Part shown: one piece after another, positions 9,771 to 20,720 of the stretch
Layout of the letters: every line of letters starts with the position of its first letter
How positions within the stretch are numbered: the first letter of the stretch is position 1
NCBI RefSeq assembly: GCF_040802235.1
Contig: NC_133166.1
Coordinates: 117,132,991-117,196,990 of the forward strand
DNA from: Manis javanica
Lineage: Eukaryota > Chordata > Mammalia > Pholidota > Manidae
Length of the DNA: 64,000 nt
Direction of reading: 5' to 3'
Made by a program: the position numbers and the translations under genes
Notes under the pieces: generated by a model
Told to the model about the DNA's origin: nothing
The model's database searches: none
The model's input: the letters and a program-made list of their open reading frames with translations, nothing else

Positions 9771-11699
9771 TTCCTTGTCACCCCTTGGGCCTGTGTTCTG
9801 TCTCTGTTCTGATAAGCAACCCTGGGCTCTTGTGCACTTGTCTCCCCGATGCTGGAGCCCCGGCTGACCTGCACACCCCGAGGCATGTTTCCTCCCCTGG
9901 TGGCTCGAGATCGGGCTCAGCGTTCCAGCCCCACTTTGCATTGGGCAGGGGCAAGGACTAGTTTCAGCCCCCACGGGGCTTCATGTAGAGTGGTTGATTT
10001 ATCCAATCGGACTGCCAGGCACACCAGGGGTGGCTCTGCACCCTGTCCTCTGGGCAGGCATTTTGGCACGTGTGTCCCAACGTGCACGGAGGCGAGAGGG
10101 TGCAGGGAGCAGAAAAGCGCTGAGGTGCCTAGGGCTCTGTCTGCCCGTTGCTCCTGCCATGAGCTTTGATGAGACCCTGCTCTGGGGGATGGTGAGCCCA
10201 GGCGACTAAATGCCCCTGGCGCCATGTTCCCGGAGCTCTGCTGTTATCAGCCCTGCCCACCCCCAGCCGTCTTCTCTGGAAGAGGAGCCACCCTCTGCAC
10301 CAGCCTGCCTTCACCTTTCTGAACACCATCTTGCAAAGTGCCATAAAGACACTTCTTAAAACACATCATTGAATTCCCGTTCGCCCGCTGCCCTTTATGG
10401 TTCTGGCACAGCCTGCTTCCTCCATCTCGGCTTTTGTGCCCAGGAGCTGCTGAAAACTTCGTCTGGGGTCAGGCCTCCCCATCAAAATTTACTGCAAACA
10501 TCTTTTTACAACACCTGTCTCACTGAGCTGTGAAATACTCTCTCCTCTTCCAAAGAGAAGGAAAATTAAAACGTGTGTTATACATCTTTTATAAGAAAAT
10601 AAAACTTACTTGTGCTTTAAGTCTGCATCTGTCCTTCTGGCAGGAGGAGGGAGAAAATGTTATAATGCGTGGGGCACATGCCCAGCATAAGGTTTTGCTT
10701 CTTGTTCATCCAGAGTGAGTGAGATGGGCCTGGGGGTGGGCCCCTGCTGACTGGGGAGGCTGGGGCCCTGACGTGGCACTTGGCTCCTCAGAGCTGGCGG
10801 AGAACCACTGTTGGCTTCTCCTTGCCCATACATGAGAGACCAGTGCAGGTGTAGCGTCTGAGGATCCGGTAGGCCACAACCTTGTTCTGGAGATGAGGAC
10901 ATGGTGCCTTGTGTGCTGGCCTTGAGAGGTGTGTGCTTGGGGACCATGGACTGGAAGGGACAGGCTGACAGACGTCCCCAAGGTCATCACCCAGTCAGCT
11001 GGTGGCAGAGCTGGTAGCTCTGGCTGTCTTCCTTTGCCATCTCTGGGAAATGGAGCTGTCTTTTGGATTTTGCTGGAAAGGGGGCCATGCAGTGCAGGCC
11101 GTGCACTCAGAGTACGCCTTGGATACTGGGGAGGCCGGTGCAGGAGAGAGCCTTGGGCTGGGTCCCGCCCTGGCTTGCCTGTGGTCACGGAAGATCACTG
11201 TTTCTTCTGTAAAACAAGGTGGGGCATCTGCCAGATGGTGTCTGCTGGGGACCTGAGGCATCTCTGGGCTCTCCAGACTGGTTCCATGGGGTGCCGGGGT
11301 CTCCCCAGCCAAAGGGACTCAGCACATGGGAGTCCGGTGGGGAGGGTCTGGGTCCTGGCTGGCCGGCGCCTCCAGGATCCCAGTGGGCACACCGGCTCTC
11401 TGGCCCGAGTACCCACATGTGGGCAGGCCAAGGCCTCAGAGGGGGTATGTCTTTGGTCACAACTGTGCAAGGTGATAAATATAGGGACCTCTAAAATTTA
11501 AAAGGCTCTTCTACCTACTGTGCCACCAAGTTGGGAAAAAAGCATTTCCTCTCCCGAATTTGGTCTTGTTTTGGTTTGCTCTCTTTGAGTCTTGTTATTT
11601 CACTAACAGGAGAGCGAGAGTATCTGATGTGCAGGAGATATTTTGGGGGCCCCTTCTTCACAGCAAGCCTGGGCCCCAGGAAGGGCCTGCCTTCTGTCT

Positions 11700-11795
11700 A
11701 TTTCAGGGCTGAGGGAACTGAGGCTCAGAGAGGGTGAGTGGCTTGCTCCTGAGCATGATGTCAGGAAGCCAGGAGCCCAAACCTCGTAGCAACGA
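11700..11795 (-). mobile_element. MIR SINE fragment
   Basis: 'gaactgaggctcagagaggg' followed by 'gtcaggaagccaggagccc' is the reverse complement of the MIR core. Confidence 0.62.
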
Positions 11796-11934
11796 GGAGC
11801 AAGAAAGGAACCAAAACCGCAGCAGCAGCCAGGACCTGGGCCAGCGCATTCCCTCCGCTGTCTCTCTGTTCCTCAGCCAGGGTGGCTGCCACAACCTTGC
11901 TTCTGTTCTCTGTCCGGCTCGTGTAGATTTCTCC

Positions 11935-12035
11935 ACCCAAATGCTCTCCCCTGCCTCAGGGCTTTGGCACGTGCTGTTCCCTTTGCCTAGAAGACTGTTT
12001 TCTTAGCAAAGTTGCCTTCAGCTTTCAGGCGTCAG
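11935..12035 (+). mobile_element. L2 LINE fragment
   Basis: 'ctgcctcagggctttggcac', 'gtgctgttccctttgcctag' and 'agttgccttcagctttcagg' match the L2 3' region in sense orientation. Confidence 0.68.
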
Positions 12036-12039
12036 CGTA

Positions 12040-12440
12040 TTTGCTCATTGATTCATCCTGTGGATGCTCACACACGCCACACTCTCTGCAGGTAGTGGGA
12101 ATCCGATGTAAACATGGGTCCCCATGTGGCCAAGGTCAAGCAAGGAATAAAGCATAGTTGGTAGGGGAGGGAGCTGTGCTGAAAGAAGGAAGGACAGTGA
12201 GGAGCACCTGTAAAGGAAGACCAGTCAGGGGCACAGTGGGTATAAAGGTCCTGAGGCCGGCAGCAGCTGGCTGTTGGAGGACCTGAAAGGGGATGTGTGT
12301 GGCCTGCTGAGGTGCAGGGGGCTGAGTCAAGTGGGGAGAGAACACCAAGGAGGTTAGGGAGAGAGGTGGGGCCGCCCAGTGGGCCTTGGTGAGGCCTTGG
12401 ACTTTGAACTGAGCTTTAAACAGACACAGCTTCTGACTTA
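12040..12440 (-). mobile_element. L2 LINE 3' region
   Basis: 'ttgattcatcctgtggatgc' at the left, then 'ggtcctgaggccggcagcag' and 'ggccttggtgaggccttgga' follow the order of the reverse-complemented L2 3' region. It is diverged, and its junction with the neighbouring sense L2 fragment is not defined. Confidence 0.58.
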
Positions 12441-12744
12441 CATTCCTAATGCTGGGCTGCTGTGTGAAGAACAGATGATACTCCTGGTGAACCCAGGAGT
12501 CAGCTGGGAGTAGGGGGCTTTTGAAGAAGCTTAGGGAGCAATGCTGGAGGCTTGGTTTCTGGGGCATTATGGGGATAAGTCTAATAACCTTCAGGTGGAT
12601 GGAAAGGGGAGTGGGAGAAAGGAGAGAGAGACCTCTGGTTTGGGGTTCCAGCAAAGTCTGGGGGCATTTGCTGAGAACAGGGAGGAATGGAGGAGTGAGA
12701 AACCCACGTTTTGGGGAGAAAATGTGCAGTTTTGTATACGTGGA

Positions 12745-12876
12745 GTTTGGGGATGAGAGCAGGCAGTGCACCTGGGGGTTTGGGGATGAGGGCTGGCAGT
12801 GCCCCTGGGAGTTTGGGGATGAGGGCGGGTGGTGCCCCTGGGGGTTTGGGGATGAGGGTTGCTGGTGCAGCCTCAG
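12745..12876 (+). repeat. 33-bp minisatellite, four units
   Basis: Four successive units begin with GTTTGGGGATGAG at 12745, 12778, 12811 and 12844. Units 1-3 continue with a variable GGC/GGT stretch and end in CCTGGGG or CCTGGGA; unit 4 is more diverged at its end. The unit length is a multiple of three, so a minus-strand open frame (12136-13095) passes through it with repeated Ser-Ser-Pro-Asn residues. That frame is not thought to be a gene. Confidence 0.9.
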
Positions 12877-13894
12877 GCTCCTTAACACAAAGAGGGTCTT
12901 GAATGCATGGGATTGATGTGAAACCCTAGGTGAGATGGAGTTAAGAAAAGGGGTCAGCAAGGAGGCTGAGAAGAAGGGCCGGGAAGCCAGTGAGATCCAG
13001 GAGAAGATTCCTGAGCAGGGAGAAGGGGCTGGGGGTGCAGAGTGCATAGGCCATAGAAGGACAGGAGGGGCCAGTGCATCAGCATGTAATACCAATGACC
13101 TTGGTCTTGAAGGACAGGAGGGGCCGGCAGGCTAGGCCTGGGGGACTGTGAGAGGGAGAAGTGCAGGCAGGGGGCCAGTCGGTGGGGATACTAGAGGGGG
13201 AGACAGAAGGGCTGTGGCTGTGGAGCAGGGAACGGAGTTTAAGGGAAGGTTAACTTTAAAAGGGGGACACAAGACTGTGTTTGAGGGTAGACAGGATGGG
13301 GCAAGGGGGCTGCAGTAGTGTGTTCTCTGTGGGGTGAGGTGGCCTTGGCTGGGAAGAAGGCCCTTTGTGCCCAGTGACCTGGGGGAGGAAAGATGAGGTG
13401 TGGGCAGCTGGCGGGGGTTCCTGGCTGGCCGACGGGAGGAGGAGGTAGCATTCCATCTAGCAGGGGATGGATGAGAGAGAGGAGAAGGGGGGACCCATTT
13501 CCAAAGCAGCAACTGGAATGGCCAGGCAGACAGGCTGCCAGGAGGAGATCAGGAATGTAGACCTTCCGTTTGGCTGGGATTTTCTCTGGCAATTGGCAGC
13601 TCCTGGGACAGACCAGAGAAATTGGAGGTTCCTTGTCCAGGAAGCTGTCCCCACCTCCCCTCTGCTGTGCTAGGTCAGGCCTCTGGGCTTCCCCTTGCCT
13701 CCCACCCCCAGGCTTGGTACGTGGGGTGCTCAGTAAATATTCATAAACTGTCTGACCTGCACTTGAATGGCAGGGAGAGCAGAGCGTGGACGGAGCCCGA
13801 CGTCTCCGCCACAGGCTGTTCTTCGCTCCGAGGTGCCGTCTGTCAGCAGCTGAGGGCTTTGCCAGGTACTCAACTAAGCCTGTTCTGCCTCTCA

Positions 13895-13985
13895 TTTAAC
13901 ACAGGAGGGAGTTTTCTGTGACCCCGTTTTACAGAAGAGGACAACTGAGGCTTGGAGAAGCACTGCCACTCTTTCAAATGCCAAC
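13895..13985 (-). mobile_element. MIR SINE fragment
   Basis: 'ccgttttacagaagaggaca' followed by 'actgaggcttggagaagc' is the reverse complement of the MIR core. Confidence 0.65.
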
Positions 13986-14419
13986 ACCCACTCCCACACC
14001 TGCCAGTGCCCAAAGACAGGAGCATTGAAGTGGGAGCCCTTGTCCCGTTGCTCAGATCATATGCCCAGTGGGGAGGCAGCCCCTTGAGAAGGGGGGCAGG
14101 GAAATGAGCTGTGAGCATTGAGGGGAGCCAGTGACAGAGGGAACTCTCCAAGCTGGGTACCATCCGTGGTAGATACTCAGAAAGTATCTTAGAAATAAAG
14201 AAAGTGGCAGGACTGGGGCTGGGGCTGGGGCAGGAGGGTTCTTGATATGCTAATGCGTCTGGTGAAAGCATCTGTAATCTCATTAAGGAGCCCCCGGGGT
14301 TCCATCGGTGCTGAGCTGGCCTGGTGGTTCCACAGGCGGCCTTGCCTCCTCTCAGCATCATCCCCCCTTGTACTTGCCCCCCACCCAACACACACCCTGA
14401 ATTTCACTCACCTGGGACC

Positions 14420-14700
14420 TTGAATGTGCTGTTCCAGCTGGCAGAACACCCTTCCCTGCCCTGGCTACTCCAGCTCCTGAGCCTCATGGAAGCCCCCTGG
14501 AATGGGCTTCTGGTTACCCCCTCTTCTAGCCCCTGACTGTCCCTTAGCACTTCTCAGAATTCGGATTGCTTGCTTGACTGTGCAGCCTGGCCAGCCTCCA
14601 TCTCCTCTGCTGGACTGTAGGTTCCCGAGGGCCAGGCCCACGTCTGCCCTTTAGGGTGCTGTATCCCCAGGACTGAATGCAGGCCCTGTGTGTCTAATGC
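14420..14700 (+). mobile_element. L2 LINE 3' end
   Basis: 'gtgctgttccagctggcaga', 'gactgtaggttcccgagggc' and 'gctgtatccccaggactgaa' follow the L2 3' end in sense orientation. Confidence 0.7.
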
Positions 14701-15184
14701 CTGTGGGAGGGGGTGGGAAGTGGCTGCTAAAGTGTGGTTCTGGCCGGAGCCACGGCTGCGGCAGAGACTTTTGTAATGATCCCAACTTAGTATTGAGCTG
14801 GACCTTGAACTGGGCCCTTCTGTGCCCCTCATGCATCCTTGAGGTGTGGAAGCTTGGATGGACTGACTTTGGCAGGGCAAGGGCCACCTGTTTCTTGAAT
14901 TCCTGCCTCTTGCAGCCATTTCCGTAGAAGGCTCTGGAGGCAACCCCCTGCTCTCCCACCACCTTCTCTAATTGCCCTTCCACCCCTGCACATATTCAGA
15001 TGCTTTTTGAGCTCCTAGACTGTGGCCTTTGCTGTTTGGAGTCCTCTCCTACCCCAACCCTGCTCAGCCCTGCACCAGTGGTCAGTGGGGGCTGCTTCAG
15101 CTGGGGAGCCTGGGTGCCCAGGTGGCTTCAGGCCAGCAGGAGGAACCTTCAAACTGTGAGCCTGGAGTGGGGAGGGCTGGCTCC

Positions 15185-15275
15185 CTACTCACCTGCTACG
15201 TGACTGTGGGTAGCCTCCTAACCCCTGAGGTCCCATTTCCTCCTCTAAAATGGGGACAATCCCAGCTGCTCCCTT
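15185..15275 (+). mobile_element. MIR SINE fragment
   Basis: 'ctacgtgactgtgggtagcc' then 'catttcctcctctaaaatgg' then 'ggacaatcc' is the MIR core in sense orientation. Confidence 0.7.
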
Positions 15276-15534
15276 GGGTCCAAGCTGGACCTCTGTCTGT
15301 GGGAAGCCCTCTGGCAATGTGGGGGGATGTTTCCAACAGGCACCACACTGCTTGGTTCTGTGGCTCTTTGAGGATGGTTGTCCTGGCTCCCCGTGTCCTG
15401 CTAACAGCAAATAATGACAGTGGTGATGCAACACGCTGATGATTTCATTGATTAACAATGTCACTGATTCAGTGCCACCAACCTGCTGGGCCTTGCATGC
15501 CTGAGTAAAGTTGAAATTATTCCACAAGGAGCGT

Positions 15535-15640
15535 CTTAATCCCCTTTCTAAAAGAAGAAATTAAGCACCCAGAGGTGTGGACGTGGCTGCAGAGTGGCAG
15601 AGTTGAATTCTGAACTCAGGTCTGTGCACTCTGAGAGATG
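15535..15640 (-). mobile_element. MIR SINE fragment
   Basis: 'gaagaaattaagcacccaga', 'agagtggcagagttgaattc' and 'tgaactcaggtctgtgc' match the reverse-complemented MIR. Confidence 0.65.
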
Positions 15641-15932
15641 CCCTCTGCCTCTCTGGGCCTCAGTTTCTCCTCCTGAACAAAGAGGGCAGGGCAAGATGTT
15701 CTAGGGACCTCCAGGCTCTACCACCCAAGGTGGCACAGCGGCCCCACCCTCAGTGCCCCTCTTTGTGTGCCTATGGGAAGGAAGGGTGTGTAGGGCTGGT
15801 TTGCATGCTCAGATGAGGCAAGGATCCCCTGAGGAGGGAAGGCCTGGGGGTGCGGGAAGCCCCCAGGACTGCTCCTCTCCTTGCCCACCTTGACGCTCCT
15901 TCCTGCCTGCCCCCTCCCCCCATCATCTGCAG

Positions 15933-16034
15933 TGTTTCTGAAGGGCCTGAGTGACAAGCAGCGGGAGGAACATTACTTCTGCCGCGACTTCATCAGGCTG
16001 AAGAAGATCCCGACGTGGAAAGAGATGGCAAAAG
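15933..16034 (+). CDS. MACROD1: MACROD1 coding exon 2
   Basis: This exon encodes about 34 residues (from 94 on), including KGLSDKQREEHYFC and RLKKIPTWKEMAK, the conserved helical lead-in to the MACROD1 macro domain. The acceptor is a pyrimidine-rich tract ending in CTGCAG (AG at 15931-15932). The donor is AAAG before GTAGGC (16035). Both boundaries are phase 1: the split codon from exon 1 reads T|TG (Leu) where human has Ser, and the last base G starts a Gly codon completed by exon 3. The 102-bp exon keeps the frame. Confidence 0.95.
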
Positions 16035-16099
16035 GTAGGCCCTGTGCCGGGAGGCCCTGCTACCCGTTTGGTAGGTTCCTGTTGACAATGCCAAGGAGA

Positions 16100-16182
16100 G
16101 GGGCAGCAGCATTTATTGAGTGCTTGCTGTGTGCTGGGCTCTTTGCATGCATCACCTCATTTAATTAACACAGCCTGAGGCA
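16100..16182 (-). mobile_element. MIR SINE, left part (split by L1)
   Basis: 'catttattgagtgcttgctg', 'tgtgctgggctctttgcatg' and 'catcacctcatttaattaac' form the reverse-complemented MIR 3' half. It breaks off at the L1 target site, and the remainder is at 17545-17625. Confidence 0.75.
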
Positions 16183-16190
16183 GGTTCAAA

Positions 16191-17537
16191 TTTTTTTTTT
16201 TTTTGGTATCATTACTCTACATTTACATGAGGAACATTATGTTTACTAGACTCCCCCCATCACCAAGTTCCCCCCACATTCCCCATTGCAGTCATTGTCC
16301 ATCAGCGTAGTAAGATGTTATAGAATCACTACTTGTCTTCTCTGTGTTGCACAGCCCTCCCTGTGCCCCCCCATTATACATGCTTATCATAATGCCCCCT
16401 TTCTTTCTCCCCCCACCCCCTTATCCCTCCCTTCCCAGCCATCCTCCCCAGTCCCTTTCCCTTTGGTAACTGTTAGTCCATTCTTGGGTTCTGTGAGTCT
16501 GCTGCTGTTTTGCTCCTTCAGTTTTTCCTTTGTTCTTATACTCCACATATGAGTGAAATCATTTGGTACTTGTCTTTCTCTGCCTGGCTTATTCCACTGA
16601 GCATAATACCCTCTAGCTCCATCCATGTTGTTGCAAATGGTAGGATTTGTTTTCTTCTTGTGACTGAATAATATTCCATTGTGTATATGTACCACATCTT
16701 CTTTATCCATTCATCTACTGATGGACACTTAGGTTGCTTCCATATCTTGGCTATTGTAAATAGTGCTGCGATAAACATAGGGGTGCATCTGTCTTTTTTA
16801 AACTGGGCTGCTGCATTCTTAGGGTAAATCCCTAGAAGTGGGATTCCTGGGTCAAATGGTATTTCTATTTTGAGTTTTTTGAGGAACCTCCATACTGCTT
16901 TCCACAATAGTTGAACTAGTTTACATTCCCACCAGCAGTGTAGGAGGGTCCCCCTTTCTCCACAACCTCGCCAACATTTGTTGTTTGTCTTTTGGATGGT
17001 GGCGATCCTTACTGGTGTTAGGTGATATCTCATTGTGGTTTTAATTTGCATTTCTCTGATGACTAGTGATGTGGAGCATCTTTTCATGTGTCTGTTGGCC
17101 ATCTGAATTTCTTCTTTGGAGAACTGTCTGTTCAGCCCCTCTGACCATTTTTTAATTGGATTATTTGCTTTTTGTTTGTTGAGGTGCATGAGCTCTTTAT
17201 ATATTTTGGATGTCAACCCTTTATCGGATCTGTCATTTATGAATATATTCTCCCATATTGTAGGATGTCTTTTTGTTCTGTTGATGGTGTCCTTTGCTGT
17301 ACAGAAGCTTTTCAGCTTGATATAGTCCCACTTGTTCATTTTTGCTTTTGTTTCCCTTGCCTGGGGAGATATGTTCATGAAGAAGTCGCTCGTGTTTATG
17401 TCCAAGAGATTTTTGCCTATGTTTTTTTCTAAGAGTTTTATGGTTTCATGACTTACATTGAGGTCTTTGATCCATTTCGAGTTTACTTTTGTGTATGGGG
17501 TTAGACAGTGATCCAGTTTCATTCTCTTACATGTAGT
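16191..17537 (-). mobile_element. Young 5'-truncated L1 LINE insertion
   Basis: A poly-T tract (16191-16204) marks the 3' end of an antisense L1. The element is cut off at its 5' end at about 17537, inside ORF2. The 7-bp duplication GGTTCAA flanks it (16183-16189 and 17538-17544). The roughly 330-bp 3' UTR aligns with the 227-bp L1 tail at 30,746, so both belong to one L1 lineage. The long open ORF2 remnant and exact duplication point to recent insertion. It lies antisense in MACROD1 intron 2, between exons 2 and 3. Confidence 0.95.
16536..17522 (-). pseudogene. L1 ORF2 C-terminal fragment
   Basis: An uninterrupted run of 328 codons matches the end of the L1 ORF2 protein. It lacks the endonuclease and the reverse-transcriptase core. 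The C-terminal cysteine-rich motif is present in the form CX3CX7HX4C (CWRGC, then HCWWEC). Family landmarks such as [15 protein letters not shown] and [12 protein letters not shown] are intact, and the frame ends at its normal stop. As a 5'-truncated copy it cannot mobilise itself. Confidence 0.93.
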
Positions 17538-17544
17538 GGTTCAA

Positions 17545-17625
17545 CTTTTATTCCCATTATACTGTTGGGAAACAGATCCCCAGACTCCTGACACGTGGTT
17601 GGGAGGTAGGATTTGAAGCCATGGC
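17545..17625 (-). mobile_element. MIR SINE, right part (split by L1)
   Basis: 'ttcccattatactgttggga' then 'aacagatccc' and 'gtaggatttgaagcc' continue the reverse-complemented MIR begun at 16100. Confidence 0.65.
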
Positions 17626-17744
17626 GTGGTGGTGGCTGCAGGGGGACATGCTCGTAAGCACTCAGGACTGGTAAATTGCAAACAGCAAAGGTCATAGTCT
17701 AGGAACTCAAAAAGCAACAGAATATGCGCAGAGGTAGGGGGGTC

Positions 17745-17925
17745 AGTTCAGTCACAGTAACCCAAGGCAAGCCACTTAACCTGCCTGGGCCTCAGTTTCC
17801 ACATCTGTAAAATGGGGGTGGATGACATGAATGCTGTACTTGTGTGTAAGGTGGTTGTGAAGCTTCAAGGAGACCAAGTGTGTGGTTCACATGGTAGGTG
17901 CTTGATCAGTGTGGGCTGTCATTAC
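17745..17925 (+). mobile_element. MIR SINE
   Basis: 'ggcaagccacttaacctgcc', 'cctcagtttccacatctgta', 'aaatggggg' and 'ggtaggtgcttgatcagtg' span most of a sense MIR. Confidence 0.85.
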
Positions 17926-18066
17926 CCGTGGCACCAGTCACTGCGCGGTGGGCTGCCCTGGAGGTGGGAGGGGGTGATAGAGGTGTGCCTGGCCTGTGGG
18001 CGCTGGTGGGTCACTCTGTAGTGGGGGCCTCTCTGTGACCCACCCCTTGGCCTCTGCTTGTTCCAG

Positions 18067-18183
18067 GAGTGACTGTGAAGGGAGAGGAGCCCCCGTATAA
18101 GAAGGACAAGCAACTCAATGAGAAAATTTCCCTCTTCCGAGGCGATATCACCAAGCTGGAGGTGGATGCCATCATCAATGCCG
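18067..18183 (+). CDS. MACROD1: MACROD1 coding exon 3: start of the macro domain
   Basis: This exon encodes about 39 residues ending near residue 166. KKDKQLNEKISLFRGDITKL leads into EVDAIINA, the first beta strands of the macro domain, with the GDIT and DAI(I/V)NA motifs that shape the ADP-ribose pocket. The catalytic Asn and the glycine-rich loop should follow at once in exon 4, which is not in this window. The acceptor is TTGTTCCAG (AG at 18065-18066) and the donor is GCCG before GTGAGC (18184). The 117-bp exon keeps phase 1 on both sides. Confidence 0.95.
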
Positions 18184-20394
18184 GTGAGCGGGGTCATTTG
18201 GCTGGCCTGAGGTGAGAATTGGGAGGCCGCCTCGTCACCTTTGCTCTGGCCCACCGTGCCAGGCCTGGTGGGCGCCACCTGGCTCCAGCAAGCCTTGGGT
18301 GGCTGGATGAGGATGGCCTGCTGGCGCCACGGGAGCCCAGTGTGCTGGCTGCGTGGACGCCTCTTCCCTTGAAACCCTGACCTGCTGAGTCTGGGGCACC
18401 TTGGCTGAGCTGCCTCACAGCTTTGAGACCCATCAGCAGCCAGGAAGAGAGAGAGCTAGGCTGGAACTGTGCCGAGCTGCCAGGAAGGCAGAAGCCGGAA
18501 GGGGGGTCTGTTCTTGGGGCTGCACAGCCCCTGACCTCTGCTTTCCTTCCTCTGCCTCCTTCAGACCCGGGGCAGTGAGGGGGCGCATTGGGGGAGGGTG
18601 GGGACAGAGGCTCCTGGGCCCTGTGCTCGGTGGCCCCGCTGGCTGGCAGTTTTCTGTGATGCACTGTGGAGCCTGCCGCTTTTCCCCCCTCTTGGGGGAG
18701 GGGGCAGGTCGCTGTTGTCCTTCCAGACATTGGTTGTCTGGAAGAGTGGGGGTCAAGGGGCGGTCAGGTCCAGCAGGTACACAGGTGGTTCATGGGACAG
18801 GGGTGAGAAGGGGCTGAATCCCAGGCCTCCCTGGCCTTCTCCTTAGAGAAAGGTTCGGAGACCTGGCAGACTCATTTGTCTTGGGAAACTTCGCTGTGCC
18901 AGCCCCCTCCCAACCTATGTAGTCTCAGGCACCCACAGGAGCATCTCACATCTCTTTGCCTCACCCTCACATTGAGTCTGACCCCAGTGCTGGCCAGGGA
19001 GTGGCATTGCCAATGACTTCACTCTTGCTGTTCTTGCCAAGTGAAAGGGCTCTTGGGACCCAGGGCGAGAGGGCCACTCGGCTTGCTGTGGACCTGCTCA
19101 TTTGAGGTCTGGGTTGCATTTCTGGTAGTGGCATTGCCCTGTGTGTCTCTCTGTTGATGTTCGCAGAACATGTTTGCGGTCGTCCCCTTCCCCCACTTTG
19201 TCTGTCTCAGTGCACAGGGACCAGCCACACGATGGCAGGCATTCTGACTCCAAGCAGAGGGAGCTCAGGTCACCTTTGGGTTTCTGCTGTGTTTCCCTTG
19301 GGCCACTAGGATAGTGAGTGGCAGTGGGGTCCATCTGGGGAGACACGGAGCTAAGGACAAGCCAAGCCAGGTTGGCAGATGTCATAGTGGCTCAGAGGAG
19401 AAGAGCCTTCTTGCTGCCTGCACCCAGGAGGGGCTGGCTTGGGGTCATGGCTGAGAGGCCCTGTCAGTCACTAGCCAGGATGTGCAAGGTGCCCTGCTGG
19501 TAGTTTTCTTGCTGAGTTGCAGAGTGGCTGGAGGGAAAAGTGGGGTGTCTTATCAGCTCTCTCCCAGCTGGGTTGGTGGCTGGCAGGCCAGGAGGGAGAG
19601 TGCAGGGACCAAGGCGGGGTGGCAGCGGGATGCAGATGGAGCTGGGTGGGGGCTCTAGAGACTGCGCACAGGGCTGCGGCGTGATTAATGGCTCTTCCTG
19701 AGTGCCCTGGTACTGGCTGGACTCCGGGGGCAGTGGCTGTCAGCCTCTCACACTCTCAGGAAAGCCTGTTTGTCCTGGCTTCATTTGACTGCGCTGGCTG
19801 GGGGTGGCACTGTTTGCCATGTCTCTCCCGGGACTCCGTTTCTCATCGTGCCTGCCTGGGATTGTTTCTTCCTCTGTGTGATAGACATGGTGGAAAACCC
19901 CATCATCATGTCACTGGGGTCATGAGGGACCGGTGCTCATGAGCTGTGACACTCAGGGTCTGGCATGAACCGAATGCTCAGCACCTGCTGCTGTTGTCTG
20001 TACTCGAATTGATGTCACTCACCATTGTCACTCTGGGTGTCAACCCTGTCCCAAGGATGCCAGGGGATGCTGGGCATCACTGTAGATGATCAGCTTTTGC
20101 CTCCCCCTGCTTGCTTTAATTTACCCAACACCTCTTGTCATATTTTCCTGGGATCTCTGTTTATTCTAGAAAGGGCCTCAGTAGGGAGGACCGAGAACCC
20201 TCCTGGAACTAGGGGATGGCTGTCAGGCCCTGGACACCGGGCTCCCACATAGGGTCCTCGTCTTCTCTGGGTACCCCTCGGCATTGGTTAGACCTCGGGG
20301 GTCCTTGGTGATCTTGGCATGGGGCCCCACACCCGGGGTCCTGCGCTGTCATCCGTGGGGGCCCCCATGGCCCTGGTGCAGCCCGGGCCGCCTC

Positions 20395-20720
20395 CCACCA
20401 GGGGGCAGCAGAGATCGCGGTTCCGATGGCCCGGCAGAGCCCGTAAATCAGCCTGTTTATCAGCGGAATAAAAGTCGCGGCAACGCGGGGCTTTTCAGGG
20501 CAGCATAAATCTGATCTGTGCCTCCTGAAACCCATATGTGCTTAATTCATATGTAAAGTTTCAAGCAGGAAGAGAATATGTGTCCATTAAATTCTATTTG
20601 ACTTGATTATAATCATTAGCTGTGAATAATTGCTTCTCAGCGCCGACCGCGGAGCCACCACAATGGGGAAAAGGAGCGAGCAATTATCTCGGGGTGGGAA
20701 TTTTTTTATTTTTATTTTTG
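20395..20720. promoter_or_regulatory. Candidate conserved non-coding element A
   Basis: CpG-bearing sequence (20395-20490) passes into AT-rich sequence holding two CATATG E-boxes 15 bp apart (20533-20538 and 20548-20553), a TTAATT between them, and TAATCATTA (20610-20618). No repeat family is recognised. This texture is typical of vertebrate developmental enhancers, but conservation has not been tested. Confidence 0.38.

Larger units (their letters stand above)
6105..15932 (+). other. MACROD1: MACROD1 intron 1
   Basis: GT at 6105-6106 and AG at 15931-15932 bound a 9.8-kb phase-1 intron. Recognised contents are L2, an LTR-like repeat, an old L1 3' end, MIR copies and a 33-bp minisatellite, listed separately. 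No gene or repeat was recognised in 6310-7430, 8800-9640, 9770-11690 and 12880-13890. Part of 10330-10660 is AT-rich with several 'aaaatta' words and could be old repeat or regulatory DNA. Open frames across 12-14 kb on the minus strand are low-complexity products of repeats. Confidence 0.88.
16035..18066 (+). other. MACROD1: MACROD1 intron 2
   Basis: GT at 16035-16036 and AG at 18065-18066 bound a 2.0-kb phase-1 intron. About two thirds of it is a recent L1 insertion within an older MIR, followed by a second MIR. Confidence 0.92.

Noticed and set aside
12136..13095. 319-codon minus-strand frame as a gene
   Set aside because: It runs through reversed L2 and a minisatellite, is low-complexity Ser/Pro/Leu, and shows no domain or splice context.
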